From: Desulfovibrionaceae bacterium
GTDB lineage: Bacteria; Desulfobacterota; Desulfovibrionia; Desulfovibrionales; Desulfovibrionaceae
Length of the DNA stretch: 21,728 nt
Reading direction: 5' to 3'
Assembly: GCA_017613475.1 (NCBI GenBank)
Contig: JAGADT010000156.1
Span: 1 to 21,728 of the forward strand
The notes beneath the pieces are model-generated. The model ran no database searches. It saw only the letters and a program-made list of their open reading frames with translations, and had not been told where the DNA came from. Shown here one piece after another: positions 7,557 to 14,435 of this stretch. A program made the position numbers and the translations under genes. Position 1 is the first letter of the stretch, and each line of letters opens with the position of its first letter.

Positions 7557-7594
7557 AAAAAAGATTCCCGCCGGCGCGGGGCCTGCGGGAATCT
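7557..7594 (-). terminator. Terminator of the fmdB-hemC-lon-like operon
   Basis: Arms at 7562-7571 and 7585-7594 (AGATTCCCGC/GCGGGAATCT) give a 10-bp stem. On the minus strand it runs into a T6 tract (7557-7562), a standard Rho-independent terminator about 40 bp after the stop codon at 7634. Confidence 0.85.
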
Positions 7595-7633
7595 CCATAG
7601 GGCATGGTGGCTTTGGGAAAGCGGCGGGAATAG

Positions 7634-10096
7634 TTATTTGTTTCTGCGGCGGGGGGGGGCGGCGTAGGCGTGCTCGGCAAGCCTGCCCAGCTCCTGCAGG
7701 CGCTGGTCAACGCGGTCGTACAGGGAGCCTTTTGAGAAGCCGCCGTTTTTGAGCGGGCGCCCGGCGGGAATGCCGGTCAAAAGCTCCATGGCCTCTGTGA
7801 TATGCCGGACGGGATAAATGGCGAATTTCCCGGCGCCAACCGCTTCCCTGATGCGCGGGGGCAGCATGAGGTGGTCGACATTGTCCGCGGGGATGATGAC
7901 GCCCTGCTTTGAAGTCAGCCCGCGGCGGGCGCAGACGCTGAAAAAGCCCTCGATTTTCCGGCTGACGCCGCCGACGGCCATGATGTTCCCCGTTTGGCTT
8001 ACGGCGCCGGTAAAAGCCAGGGAGAGGTTCAGCGGCGTTTCGGAAATAGCGGAGAGAAGCGCCGCAAGCTCCGCACCTGAGGCGGAATCCCCCTCGATGC
8101 CGCCGTAATTCTGCTCGAAGCAGAGGCTGCCTGTAAGCACAAGCGGCTTGTTGTAGGCGAAGCAGCGCACCAGGTAGCTTTTAAGGATAAGCATGGCCTT
8201 GGTATGGATGGGGCCGCCAAGCTCCGCTTCCCGTTCAAGGTCGATAATCCCGCCGTGGCCGACGCCGACCGTGCATGAAATAAGGTGCGGGAGGCCAAAT
8301 TCAAAGTCTCCGTACATGGTTACGGAGAGCCCGTTGACCTGGCCCACGGCTTCGCCCGTAACATGGACTTTCAGCATGTCGCGGTCGTACTCTTCCATGT
8401 ACAGCTCTTCCACAAGGTTGGCCCTGTAGAGGCGGTCGGAAAGCGCCTCGTCAAGGTGCGCGCGGCTGACGACGCCGCCTTTTTCCGCGCGGGTCAGGGC
8501 TTCGGCTTCAATCATGGCGTCACGGATGATCGGGTAGCGGAGGGAGAGCTTTTTTTGGTCTTCGCAGAGCAGGGAGCTGTAGTCCACAAGCCCTGCCATG
8601 GCCTCCCGGGAAAAGGGGAGCAGGGCATTGCCGTCAATGATTTTTGCGAGCCTGGCGATCCAGTCGCGGACATTCTGCGCCGTGCGGTCCACGGCGTCGG
8701 TAAGCTGCGCCTTGATCTTGAAAAGCTTGCTGAAGCGCAGGTCATGGGCGAGCAGCGTTTCGTACAGGTCTTCGCTGCCAATCAAAATGACCTTGAGGTC
8801 CAGGGGGACGGGAGCCGGCTCTATGCCCTTTGTGCGTACGGCGCCGTCAGGGGCGTCGATGTTTTCATCGAGCCGCGCGGAATTTGCCCTGAGCGCGCGG
8901 AGCAGCCCTTCCCAGGCGGAGGGATGCTGGAGGATGTCTTCCACGCGCAGGATGAGGAAGCCGCCGTTGGCGCGGTGCAGGCTGCCTGCCTTGATCAGGG
9001 TGAAATCAGTGACCAGGGCGCCCATTTCGGATTCCCGCTCGATGCAGCCCAGGAGGTTGGCTGAGGTGGGGTGGTCGTCCACAACAATGGGCGCGCCATG
9101 CAGGGCGCTGTTATCCACAAAAAGGTTTATGTCGTAGCGGTAGGGATCCTCGTTGGGGGTGCTGGCAGCAGGGTGGGGCTGCGTGCCGGCGCCCTGGCTG
9201 TTGGCCGCGGAGGCAACGGGCAGCCCGTCTTTGGGGAGGAAGAGGTCGGGGTTATTCAGGATGTCGTCTCGGAGTTCCTGGAAGTAGCGCTCCAGAGGCG
9301 GATTATCGGGGCAGGCTTTGAGCAGGCGCTCCTGCACGGGCTTGAGGATGTCTTCAAGCACGGCGTCGATGATTTCGCGGTCGAGATCCCGCTCGTCGCT
9401 GTGAAAGATCCGTTCGGCATCAGAGAGCTTGCGCACAAGCCCGGACATGGCCTGGATCAGGGCGTTCCCCTTGCGCTTGAGGCGCTGGCGCAGCTTGTCG
9501 TCCAGGTGCTCAAATTCTTCTTCGCTCAGGCGTTTTCCCTCAACCAGGGGATAGAGCGTAAGCCCTCCCTGGTCATCCACGTCAAGGTTGAAGCCCTTGC
9601 CACCCGCGATTTTATCCATGTCCTGGAGAAGGGCCGTGCGGGTATCCTGGAATTTCTTTTGGATGGCTCCCCTGCGCTTGACGTTGCTTGCGTGCTCCAG
9701 GCGGGAGGGCAGCTCCTTGCGGATGTCCGCAAGGGCGGCGGCCATGGCGTCGCGCAGGCGCTTGCCCTGCCCTGCGGGGACGGACAGCAGGTTTGGCCTA
9801 TCCTGGTCGTCGAAGCGGTTGACGTACACGAGGTCCGGGGGCGTGGGCAGGCGTTTTGCCCTGGGTTCAAGAAATTCGCGCAGAAGGTAGATGCGGCCCA
9901 TATTTTCCGGGCCGCTCAAATAAATGTTGTAGCCCGCCTTATTGATATTCAGGGCCAGTTCCATAGCCTTCAGGGCGCGGGGCTGGGGCGGGGTGCGGCG
10001 CGCATTGCGCGGAATGGCATCGCTCGTATCCCACGGCACGCGTTCGGCAGGGAGCAGGGGGCACAGCTTTTCAGAGGGGAGGGGTTTAACGCTCAT
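7634..10096 (-). CDS. Lon-family (S16) protease with AAA_32-type N-terminus
   Basis: This 820-residue protein belongs to the LonB/YcbZ-like group of S16 peptidases. The C-terminal proteolytic domain keeps the Ser-Lys dyad: S671 in EGDSASG and K714 in GGVSRKIEGF, 43 residues apart as in E. coli Lon (S679/K722). The N-terminal region resembles an AAA module, but its P-loop reads SGPENMGRI (61-69): Lys and Ser/Thr of GxxGxGK[ST] are replaced by Arg and Ile, so ATP binding is doubtful. ANGGFLILRVED is the Walker-B-like stretch. A Pro/Ala/Gln-rich linker interrupts the middle, and the C-terminal tail is basic (PPRRRNK). It starts 13 bp after hemC with GAGGA before the ATG, and is probably co-transcribed. 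Substrates are unknown. Confidence 0.85.
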   Translation of the reverse strand: MSVKPLPSEKLCPLLPAERVPWDTSDAIPRNARRTPPQPRALKAMELALNINKAGYNIYLSGPENMGRIYLLREFLEPRAKRLPTPPDLVYVNRFDDQDRPNLLSVPAGQGKRLRDAMAAALADIRKELPSRLEHASNVKRRGAIQKKFQDTRTALLQDMDKIAGGKGFNLDVDDQGGLTLYPLVEGKRLSEEEFEHLDDKLRQRLKRKGNALIQAMSGLVRKLSDAERIFHSDERDLDREIIDAVLEDILKPVQERLLKACPDNPPLERYFQELRDDILNNPDLFLPKDGLPVASAANSQGAGTQPHPAASTPNEDPYRYDINLFVDNSALHGAPIVVDDHPTSANLLGCIERESEMGALVTDFTLIKAGSLHRANGGFLILRVEDILQHPSAWEGLLRALRANSARLDENIDAPDGAVRTKGIEPAPVPLDLKVILIGSEDLYETLLAHDLRFSKLFKIKAQLTDAVDRTAQNVRDWIARLAKIIDGNALLPFSREAMAGLVDYSSLLCEDQKKLSLRYPIIRDAMIEAEALTRAEKGGVVSRAHLDEALSDRLYRANLVEELYMEEYDRDMLKVHVTGEAVGQVNGLSVTMYGDFEFGLPHLISCTVGVGHGGIIDLEREAELGGPIHTKAMLILKSYLVRCFAYNKPLVLTGSLCFEQNYGGIEGDSASGAELAALLSAISETPLNLSLAFTGAVSQTGNIMAVGGVSRKIEGFFSVCARRGLTSKQGVIIPADNVDHLMLPPRIREAVGAGKFAIYPVRHITEAMELLTGIPAGRPLKNGGFSKGSLYDRVDQRLQELGRLAEHAYAAPPRRRNK

Positions 10097-10109
10097 GGGT
10101 TCCTCGGCG

Positions 10110-11027
10110 TTACTGGAGGATGGAAGCCAGGAGCGCTTCGCCCCCGTTGCTCAGCAGGTCTTCAGCAAGCGCCGTTCCAAGCGCGCGGGGATTGTCCAGC
10201 CCGGCTTTTCGGCTGGCGCGCAGGACCTGCCGGCCATCCAGCGAGGCAATCAGCCCCTCAATGGCAAGCTCATTGCCATGCATGCGGGCAAAAGCGGCGA
10301 TGGGCGCCTGGCAGCCGCCGTCCAGCCTCTGGGAAAAGCCGCGTTCCGCCTCAACGCAGACGCGCGTGGGCGCATGCTCCAGCAGCGCGAGCGCTTCAAG
10401 CACGTCCTTGCGGTCGCTTCTGCATTCGATGCCGAGGGCGCCCTGCCCCACGGCGGGCAGAAAGGCGGGCGCTTCAAGGCGGAACATGTGCGGCGCGTCA
10501 AGCCCCAGGCGCTTCATGCCGGCAGCCGCCATGACGATGGCGTCATACTGCCCTTCACGGAGCTTGCGCAGGCGCGTGTCGACGTTGCCCCTGAGGTTTT
10601 CCACCTTGAGGTCGGGACGCAGGGAAAGGATCTGGGCCTGGCGGCGCAGGCTGCATGTGCCTACGCGGGCGCCTTCCGGCACATCATTTAAGGATGCGCA
10701 GCTGACGGAAAGCAGCAGGTCGGCTGGGTCTTCACGTTCCGGAACGGCGCCCAGGATGAGCCCTTCAGGGAGCACCATCGGCACGTCCTTCATGCTGTGC
10801 ACCGCGAGGTCCGCGGCGCCGGAGAGCAGGGCTTCCTCAATTTCCTTAACAAAGAGGCCCTTGCCGCCCACCTGCGCCAGCGGCACATCCTGGATGATGT
10901 CGCCCCGGGTTTTGATGATTGAGAGTTCAACCTGGATGCCCGCAAGCTTGTGGAGGCGTTCCTGAATGTGGCGTGCCTGCCAGAGCGCGAGCTGGCTGCC
11001 CCGTGTGGCGATAACGAATTTCTGCAT
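10110..11027 (-). CDS. hemC: Porphobilinogen deaminase (hydroxymethylbilane synthase)
   Basis: This 305-residue cytoplasmic enzyme joins four porphobilinogen molecules into hydroxymethylbilane, feeding siroheme, cobalamin and heme synthesis. Landmarks are ATRGSQLALWQ (7-17), catalytic D81 in HSMKDVP, the RVGTCSLRRQ substrate-binding stretch (121-130), and C239 in LDGGCQAP, which holds the dipyrromethane cofactor. The open frame extends 95 codons upstream, but the family starts at MQKFVIATRG. AGGA about 8-9 nt before 11027 supports that start, and the upstream part overlaps fmdB. In sulfate reducers this product also supplies siroheme for sulfite reductase. It lies between fmdB (79-bp gap) and the lon-like gene (13-bp gap). 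Confidence 0.96.
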   Translation of the reverse strand: MQKFVIATRGSQLALWQARHIQERLHKLAGIQVELSIIKTRGDIIQDVPLAQVGGKGLFVKEIEEALLSGAADLAVHSMKDVPMVLPEGLILGAVPEREDPADLLLSVSCASLNDVPEGARVGTCSLRRQAQILSLRPDLKVENLRGNVDTRLRKLREGQYDAIVMAAAGMKRLGLDAPHMFRLEAPAFLPAVGQGALGIECRSDRKDVLEALALLEHAPTRVCVEAERGFSQRLDGGCQAPIAAFARMHGNELAIEGLIASLDGRQVLRASRKAGLDNPRALGTALAEDLLSNGGEALLASILQ

Positions 11028-11106
11028 CGGGTGTTTCCTGAAAGATATGGCGCTTTTTGCTGGGGAAAGCGTTGTGTTGCAGGGGATGGCGGAGGCCTGG
11101 TGCATA

Positions 11107-11322
11107 TCAGTGGCAGGAGGCGCAGTGGCCGCCGGCGCAGCCGGCACAGCCTCCGCCGCAGGAGGAACCGCCGCCGGAGGAGCAGCCCTGGTGGCTGCAT
11201 GCGGACATGAGGCGGGTGGTGTTGACGGAATGGCAGTCAGGGCAGGGGGGCGTTTCGCTTTCCCTGCACAATTCTTCAAATTCTGCGCCGCAGTCATCGC
11301 AGCGGTATTCATAAAGCGGCAT
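11107..11322 (-). CDS. FmdB-family zinc-ribbon protein with Cys/Gly tail
   Basis: This 71-residue protein begins with the FmdB signature MPLYEYRCDDCGAEFE. Residues 1-42 hold a predicted zinc ribbon with two CxxC pairs (CDDC, CPDC) plus one extra cysteine. The last third is a Cys/Gly/Ser-rich tail with CxxxC and CxxC spacings ending in CASCH. The start at ATG 11322 is chosen because AAGGAG is 8 nt upstream; an in-frame GTG at 11331 overlaps that ribosome site. FmdB was named from a formamide/amide operon, but most members have no proven role. It heads the fmdB-hemC-lon-like operon. The tail might bind metal or be merely a low-complexity extension, which is common in this family. Confidence 0.88.
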   Translation of the reverse strand: MPLYEYRCDDCGAEFEELCRESETPPCPDCHSVNTTRLMSACSHQGCSSGGGSSCGGGCAGCAGGHCASCH

Positions 11323-11360
11323 GGTGGGCACTCCTTGCGGAAAGCTTTGGCAGTATCATT

Positions 11361-11380
11361 GCAGGCTCAGGGCAGCCTGC
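11361..11380 (-). other. Hairpin in the fmdB leader
   Basis: GCAGGCT (11361-11367) and AGCCTGC (11374-11380) form a perfect 7-bp stem with a 6-nt loop, inside the predicted fmdB 5' untranslated region. No T tract follows on the minus strand. No known riboswitch was recognised. Confidence 0.35.
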
Positions 11381-11419
11381 CTGAAAGGGTAAGGCATTCC
11401 TGCTGAAACGCAAGGCTTT

Positions 11420-11448
11420 AGTATAGGCGAAGTCCCCTGGTTTTACAA
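11420..11448 (-). promoter_or_regulatory. Promoter of fmdB-hemC-lon-like operon
   Basis: On the minus strand TTGTAA (11443-11448) and TATACT (11420-11425) are separated by exactly 17 bp, a good sigma70-type promoter. The predicted start near 11413 leaves a leader of about 90 nt before fmdB. An inverted repeat TTCCTGAA (11451-11458) / TTCAGGAA (11475-11482) sits directly upstream, between this promoter and the divergent nadK promoter. Confidence 0.6.
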
Positions 11449-11500
11449 CCTTCCTGAATCCGCGCGGGAGGTCCTTCAGGAAACCCCGGCCAATATGGGC

Positions 11501-11529
11501 TTGCTGAAACGCGTGGATTTGACTACATA
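11501..11529 (+). promoter_or_regulatory. Candidate nadK promoter abutting the start codon
   Basis: TTGCTG (11501-11506) and TACATA (11524-11529) have a 17-bp spacer. The expected transcription start, 6-8 nt after the -10 box, falls on or beside the nadK ATG (11536). No Shine-Dalgarno-like sequence lies between 11510 and 11535, so a leaderless transcript is possible. The -10 match is weak. Confidence 0.35.
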
Positions 11530-11535
11530 ACTCAA

Positions 11536-12414
11536 ATGCAAACGATCAGCTCTTTTCTTTTATTGTCCAAGCGGGATAACGACCGTGCTTTGGAAACCGC
11601 CGGAGCCGTGCGGCAGAGCCTGGAGCGGCGGGGCTTAGATGTGCTGCTGATTGCCCCTGACGAAGACCTGGCCATGAAGGACTTCTGCGCTTCTGCGCCG
11701 GAGGGCGGACTTGCCGTCATTGTTTTCGGCGGCGACGGCACGCTGGTTGGCGCTTCCAGGCGGCTCTTGAGCTACGGCGCGCGGGCTGTCATCCTTGGCG
11801 TCAATTTTGGGAAAGTGGGGTTTCTCGCGGAAGTTTCGCCCGATCATTGGGAGTCCGCTGTGGAGGCACTGGCGGAAGGCAGGATGCCTGTTGTGCACCG
11901 GCTCGCGCTTCAGTGGGAAATTTTCCACGAAGGGGAAAGCTCAGCGGCGAAGCACGGCTTTGCTGTAAACGACGTGGTCTTAAGCCGCGGCACGCTGGCC
12001 AGGGTGCTGTCTTTGCATGTCAGCGTGGATGGGCAGCCCCTGGGGCAGGTCCGCGCAGACGGCATTCTGGTATCGAGCCCCGCGGGCACGTCCGGCTACG
12101 CCCTGTCTACCGGGGCCAGCCTGGTGCACCCCAGCGTTGAAGGCGTGACAATCGCCCCTATTTCACCGTTCCTCACGCGTTTTCCTTCCATGGTGCTGCC
12201 CCCCGACAGCGTGGTGGATGTTGCCGTGGACAGGAAAAGCCATGAAACCTACCTCACCGTGGACGGCCAGGATGGGATTGTCCTCAGCCATGGCGACACG
12301 CTGCGCACGCGCGGCCTCCCCCGGGCGCTGCGCTTTGCCGTGCCTGACATGGCGGATTATTACCGCCGCCTCGGCCGCTGCGGCTTTGTGCCGCCTGTGG
12401 GCGCGGGCGCGTGA
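11536..12414 (+). CDS. nadK: NAD kinase
   Basis: This 292-residue cytoplasmic enzyme phosphorylates NAD+ to NADP+. Diagnostic motifs are FGGDGT (64-69), the NDVV segment (145-148), and a C-terminal ADGILVSSPAGTSGYALSTG block (174-193) that shapes the NAD site. Length and motif spacing are normal for the bacterial family. The ATG is the only reasonable start, yet it has no visible ribosome-binding site. It opens a plus-strand group followed after 71 bp by gatB, with no terminator between, so the two may share a transcript. The upstream gene fmdB is divergent. Confidence 0.95.
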   Translation: MQTISSFLLLSKRDNDRALETAGAVRQSLERRGLDVLLIAPDEDLAMKDFCASAPEGGLAVIVFGGDGTLVGASRRLLSYGARAVILGVNFGKVGFLAEVSPDHWESAVEALAEGRMPVVHRLALQWEIFHEGESSAAKHGFAVNDVVLSRGTLARVLSLHVSVDGQPLGQVRADGILVSSPAGTSGYALSTGASLVHPSVEGVTIAPISPFLTRFPSMVLPPDSVVDVAVDRKSHETYLTVDGQDGIVLSHGDTLRTRGLPRALRFAVPDMADYYRRLGRCGFVPPVGAGA

Positions 12415-12459
12415 CATTTCCGATGCGCCGGTTTCCTCAATTTTTAAGCCATGCATAAT

Positions 12460-12473
12460 GCCGCGTCTGCGGC
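12460..12473 (+). other. Hairpin next to the gatB ribosome site
   Basis: GCCGC (12460-12464) and GCGGC (12469-12473) enclose a GTCT loop, immediately 5' of the GGAG that serves gatB. It could influence ribosome access, but the stem is short. Confidence 0.25.
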
Positions 12474-12485
12474 GGAGTCTCTACT

Positions 12486-13919
12486 ATGGAATATGAAGCG
12501 GTTATTGGGCTGGAAGTCCATGTGCACCTGGCAACGCGCTCTAAGCTGTTCTGCTCCTGCCCTACAGTTTTTGGATCGGAGCCAAATACCAATGTGTGTG
12601 AAGTCTGCGCCGGAATGCCGGGCGTCCTGCCTGTTTTGAATGAGAAGGCCGTGGAGCATGCCGTGCGCCTGGGCTATGCTGTGGACTGCACCATTAATAA
12701 TGATTCGGTTTTCGCCCGTAAGAACTATTTTTATCCTGACCTGCCCAAAGGCTATCAGATTTCGCAGTTTGAAAAGCCCATCTGCGAGCATGGCCGGCTG
12801 AACATTTCTGTGGATGGAAAGAGCCGCGAAATAGGCATCACCCGCATTCACCTGGAAGATGACGCCGGCAAAAACATTCATTCCGCCGCCGAGAACCGCA
12901 GCTATGTGGACCTGAACCGCGCGGGCGTGCCGCTGGTGGAAATTGTTTCCGAGCCGGACATGCGCAGCGCGGATGAAGCTGTTGCCTACTTAAAAGCCCT
13001 GCACGCGATTGTAACGCACCTTGGCGTGAGCGACGGCAACATGGAGGAAGGGAGCTTCCGCTGCGACGCCAATGTTTCTATCCGCCCTGTGGGGCAGGAA
13101 GCGTTTGGCACGCGCACGGAGCTGAAGAACCTTAATTCCTTCCGCCATGTTCAAAAGGCTATTGAGTACGAAATCCAGCGCCAGCAGGATGAACTGGAGG
13201 ACGGGCATCCCATCGTTCAGGAAACCCGCCTGTTTGACAGCGCCAAAGGCATCACCCAGTCCATGCGCAGCAAGGAAGAGGCGCATGACTACCGCTATTT
13301 CCCCGATCCCGACCTTATCCCCATCCATATTGATCCCGAAAAGCTGAAGTTCTGGAAGGAAAGCCTGCCTGAACTGCCGGAAGCCAGGCGCAGCCGCTTT
13401 ATTGAGCAGTGGAAGCTTCCCCCTGCCGATGCGGACACGCTGGTTTCTGATTCCGGGCTCTGCGCCTTTTTTGAAGCGGCGGTGCAGGCATGGAAGCCTG
13501 AGCAGGCCCGCAAGGTGGCCAACATGGTGCTTGGCCCCCTGCTGCGCAGCCTGAACCAGGGCGGCATGAGCCTTGCCGACGCGGCCATGAAGCCGGCGCA
13601 GCTGGCGGAGCTTGCGCGGATTGTGGATTCCGGCCTGATTTCTTCCAAAATTGCCCATGACATTTTTCCTGAGCTTTTGGCGTCGGGCCAGTCCCCGGAA
13701 GAATACGTCAAGAGCAAGGGGCTTGCGCAGGTTTCTGACACAAGCGCCATTGATGAAGAGGTGCTGGCGGTCCTTGCGGAGAATCCGGCGGAAGTGGAAG
13801 CCTACAAGGGCGGCAAGACAAAGCTCATTTCATTCTTTGTGGGGCAGGTTATGCGCAGGATGCGCGGGCGCGCCAATCCGGCCGTCGTCAACGAGGCGTT
13901 GGCCAGGCATTTGAAATGA
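12486..13919 (+). CDS. gatB: Asp/Glu-tRNA amidotransferase subunit B
   Basis: This 477-residue subunit of the GatCAB enzyme converts Asp-tRNA(Asn) and/or Glu-tRNA(Gln) to the amide forms, supporting indirect Asn/Gln-tRNA synthesis. It begins YEAVIGLEVHVHL. It has a zinc-type cysteine set (C23, C25, C38, C41) and the GatB signature DLNRAGVPLVE (142-152), and ends with a YqeY-like helical tail domain. Length is normal. GGAG lies 8 nt before the ATG. gatA and gatC are not in the window, so the operon is split here. The stop overlaps the next gene in ATGA. Confidence 0.97.
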   Translation: MEYEAVIGLEVHVHLATRSKLFCSCPTVFGSEPNTNVCEVCAGMPGVLPVLNEKAVEHAVRLGYAVDCTINNDSVFARKNYFYPDLPKGYQISQFEKPICEHGRLNISVDGKSREIGITRIHLEDDAGKNIHSAAENRSYVDLNRAGVPLVEIVSEPDMRSADEAVAYLKALHAIVTHLGVSDGNMEEGSFRCDANVSIRPVGQEAFGTRTELKNLNSFRHVQKAIEYEIQRQQDELEDGHPIVQETRLFDSAKGITQSMRSKEEAHDYRYFPDPDLIPIHIDPEKLKFWKESLPELPEARRSRFIEQWKLPPADADTLVSDSGLCAFFEAAVQAWKPEQARKVANMVLGPLLRSLNQGGMSLADAAMKPAQLAELARIVDSGLISSKIAHDIFPELLASGQSPEEYVKSKGLAQVSDTSAIDEEVLAVLAENPAEVEAYKGGKTKLISFFVGQVMRRMRGRANPAVVNEALARHLK

Positions 13920-14164
13920 CAGGGGCTATGGCACAGGGCCTTGAGCCCAGGCAGACGCCTGTTCTCCATGTGCTGCTTCAGCCAGAGGAAAAGGCCATTG
14001 ACGTGCCCAGGCACAAGGCGAAAAACGTGCTGCGCCTGCTGGACTATCTGGGCATCCGCAAAGGGACGGCCATCGTGGCCAGGGGCGGCGAGCTCCTGAC
14101 CCCGGACCGGGCGCTGTATGCCAACGATGAGATCCTGGTGCGCAAGGTTACCTCAGCAGGCTAG
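13916..14164 (+). CDS. ThiS/MoaD-like ubiquitin-fold small protein
   Basis: This 82-residue protein shows a beta-grasp pattern of the sulfur-carrier kind: a strand (TPVLHVLL), a helix (KNVLRLLDYLG), then IVARGGELLTPDRALYANDEILVRKV, matching the ThiS 'VVRNGE...L.DGDEVEL' core. Sulfur carriers normally end in GG; this one ends TSAG, so activation by a ThiF/MoeB-type enzyme is uncertain. The ATG overlaps the gatB stop; a second in-frame ATG at 13928 is possible. Overlap means translation is probably coupled to gatB. Assignment is by pattern only and its role is unknown. Confidence 0.65.
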   Translation: MTGAMAQGLEPRQTPVLHVLLQPEEKAIDVPRHKAKNVLRLLDYLGIRKGTAIVARGGELLTPDRALYANDEILVRKVTSAG

Positions 14165-14186
14165 CCGGCTGCACGGCTGCTTTAAT
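14163..14186 (+). terminator. Weak terminator-like hairpin after the ThiS-like gene
   Basis: AGCCG (14163-14167) pairs with CGGCT (14174-14178) around GCTGCA and is followed by GCTTTAATT. The stem is short and the T tract is interrupted, so termination would be partial at best. Confidence 0.3.
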
Positions 14187-14187
14187 T

Positions 14188-14261
14188 CATGCATGTTTTT
14201 GAGCATAGGCCATTTGCGAAAGCCTCTGCTCATCCCCGGTGAGAAAAAGCCGCAATGCGGC
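14188..14261. repeat. Hairpin repeat, copy 1
   Basis: A 74-bp unit that aligns without gaps to 14333-14406, with about a dozen differences. It contains a 10-bp stem (14201-14210 with 14222-14231, one mismatch, 11-nt loop) and ends in a small perfect hairpin GCCGC-AAT-GCGGC (14249-14261). Read on the minus strand, the end hairpin is followed by five Ts, like a terminator. Confidence 0.75.
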
Positions 14262-14293
14262 TGGCAGCGGCTTTCGTGAATAGAACCTTAAAA

Positions 14294-14306
14294 GCCGCAA
14301 TGTGGC
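14294..14306. repeat. Partial copy of the hairpin repeat tail
   Basis: GCCGCAATGTGGC with a preceding AAAA and a GTGAATA-like stretch matches only the tail of the full units; one stem base differs (C to T, still a G-U pair in RNA). It sits exactly 100 bp before the same motif in copy 2. Confidence 0.55.
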
Positions 14307-14332
14307 AAAGGGCATCGCCCTCCGCAGTGCGG

Positions 14333-14406
14333 CATTCATGTTTTTGGGCAATGGCCTTTTGTGAAAGCCTTTGCCCATCTCCGGTGAATAAAAGCCGCAA
14401 TGCGGC
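14333..14406. repeat. Hairpin repeat, copy 2
   Basis: The second full unit lies 145 bp after copy 1. Its stem (14346-14355 with 14367-14376) keeps the same 10-bp length and 11-nt loop, with its mismatch at a different position. The second stem pair is G-C here and A-T in copy 1, a compensatory change. The end hairpin (14394-14406) is identical. Another small hairpin, CCGC-AGT-GCGG (14322-14332), lies just before it. The open frames through this spacer are products of the repeat. Confidence 0.75.
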
Positions 14407-14435
14407 CGGGCTGTTCACCCAAAAAGGAAGGGCTG

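Noticed and set aside
7414..7752. Open frames in the gap upstream of hdrC
   Set aside because: They cross a strong terminator hairpin and promoter-like DNA, lack ribosome sites and show no protein motifs.
9071..10534. 487-codon open frame antisense to the lon-like gene and hemC
   Set aside because: It spans the ends of two confident genes on the other strand and shows no conserved features.
11028..11312. 95-codon N-terminal extension of hemC
   Set aside because: The family starts at MQKFVIATRG, a ribosome site precedes 11027, and the extension is Ala/Pro-rich and overlaps fmdB out of frame.
14188..14406. CRISPR array
   Set aside because: Only two diverged long units plus a fragment, uneven spacing and no cas genes.
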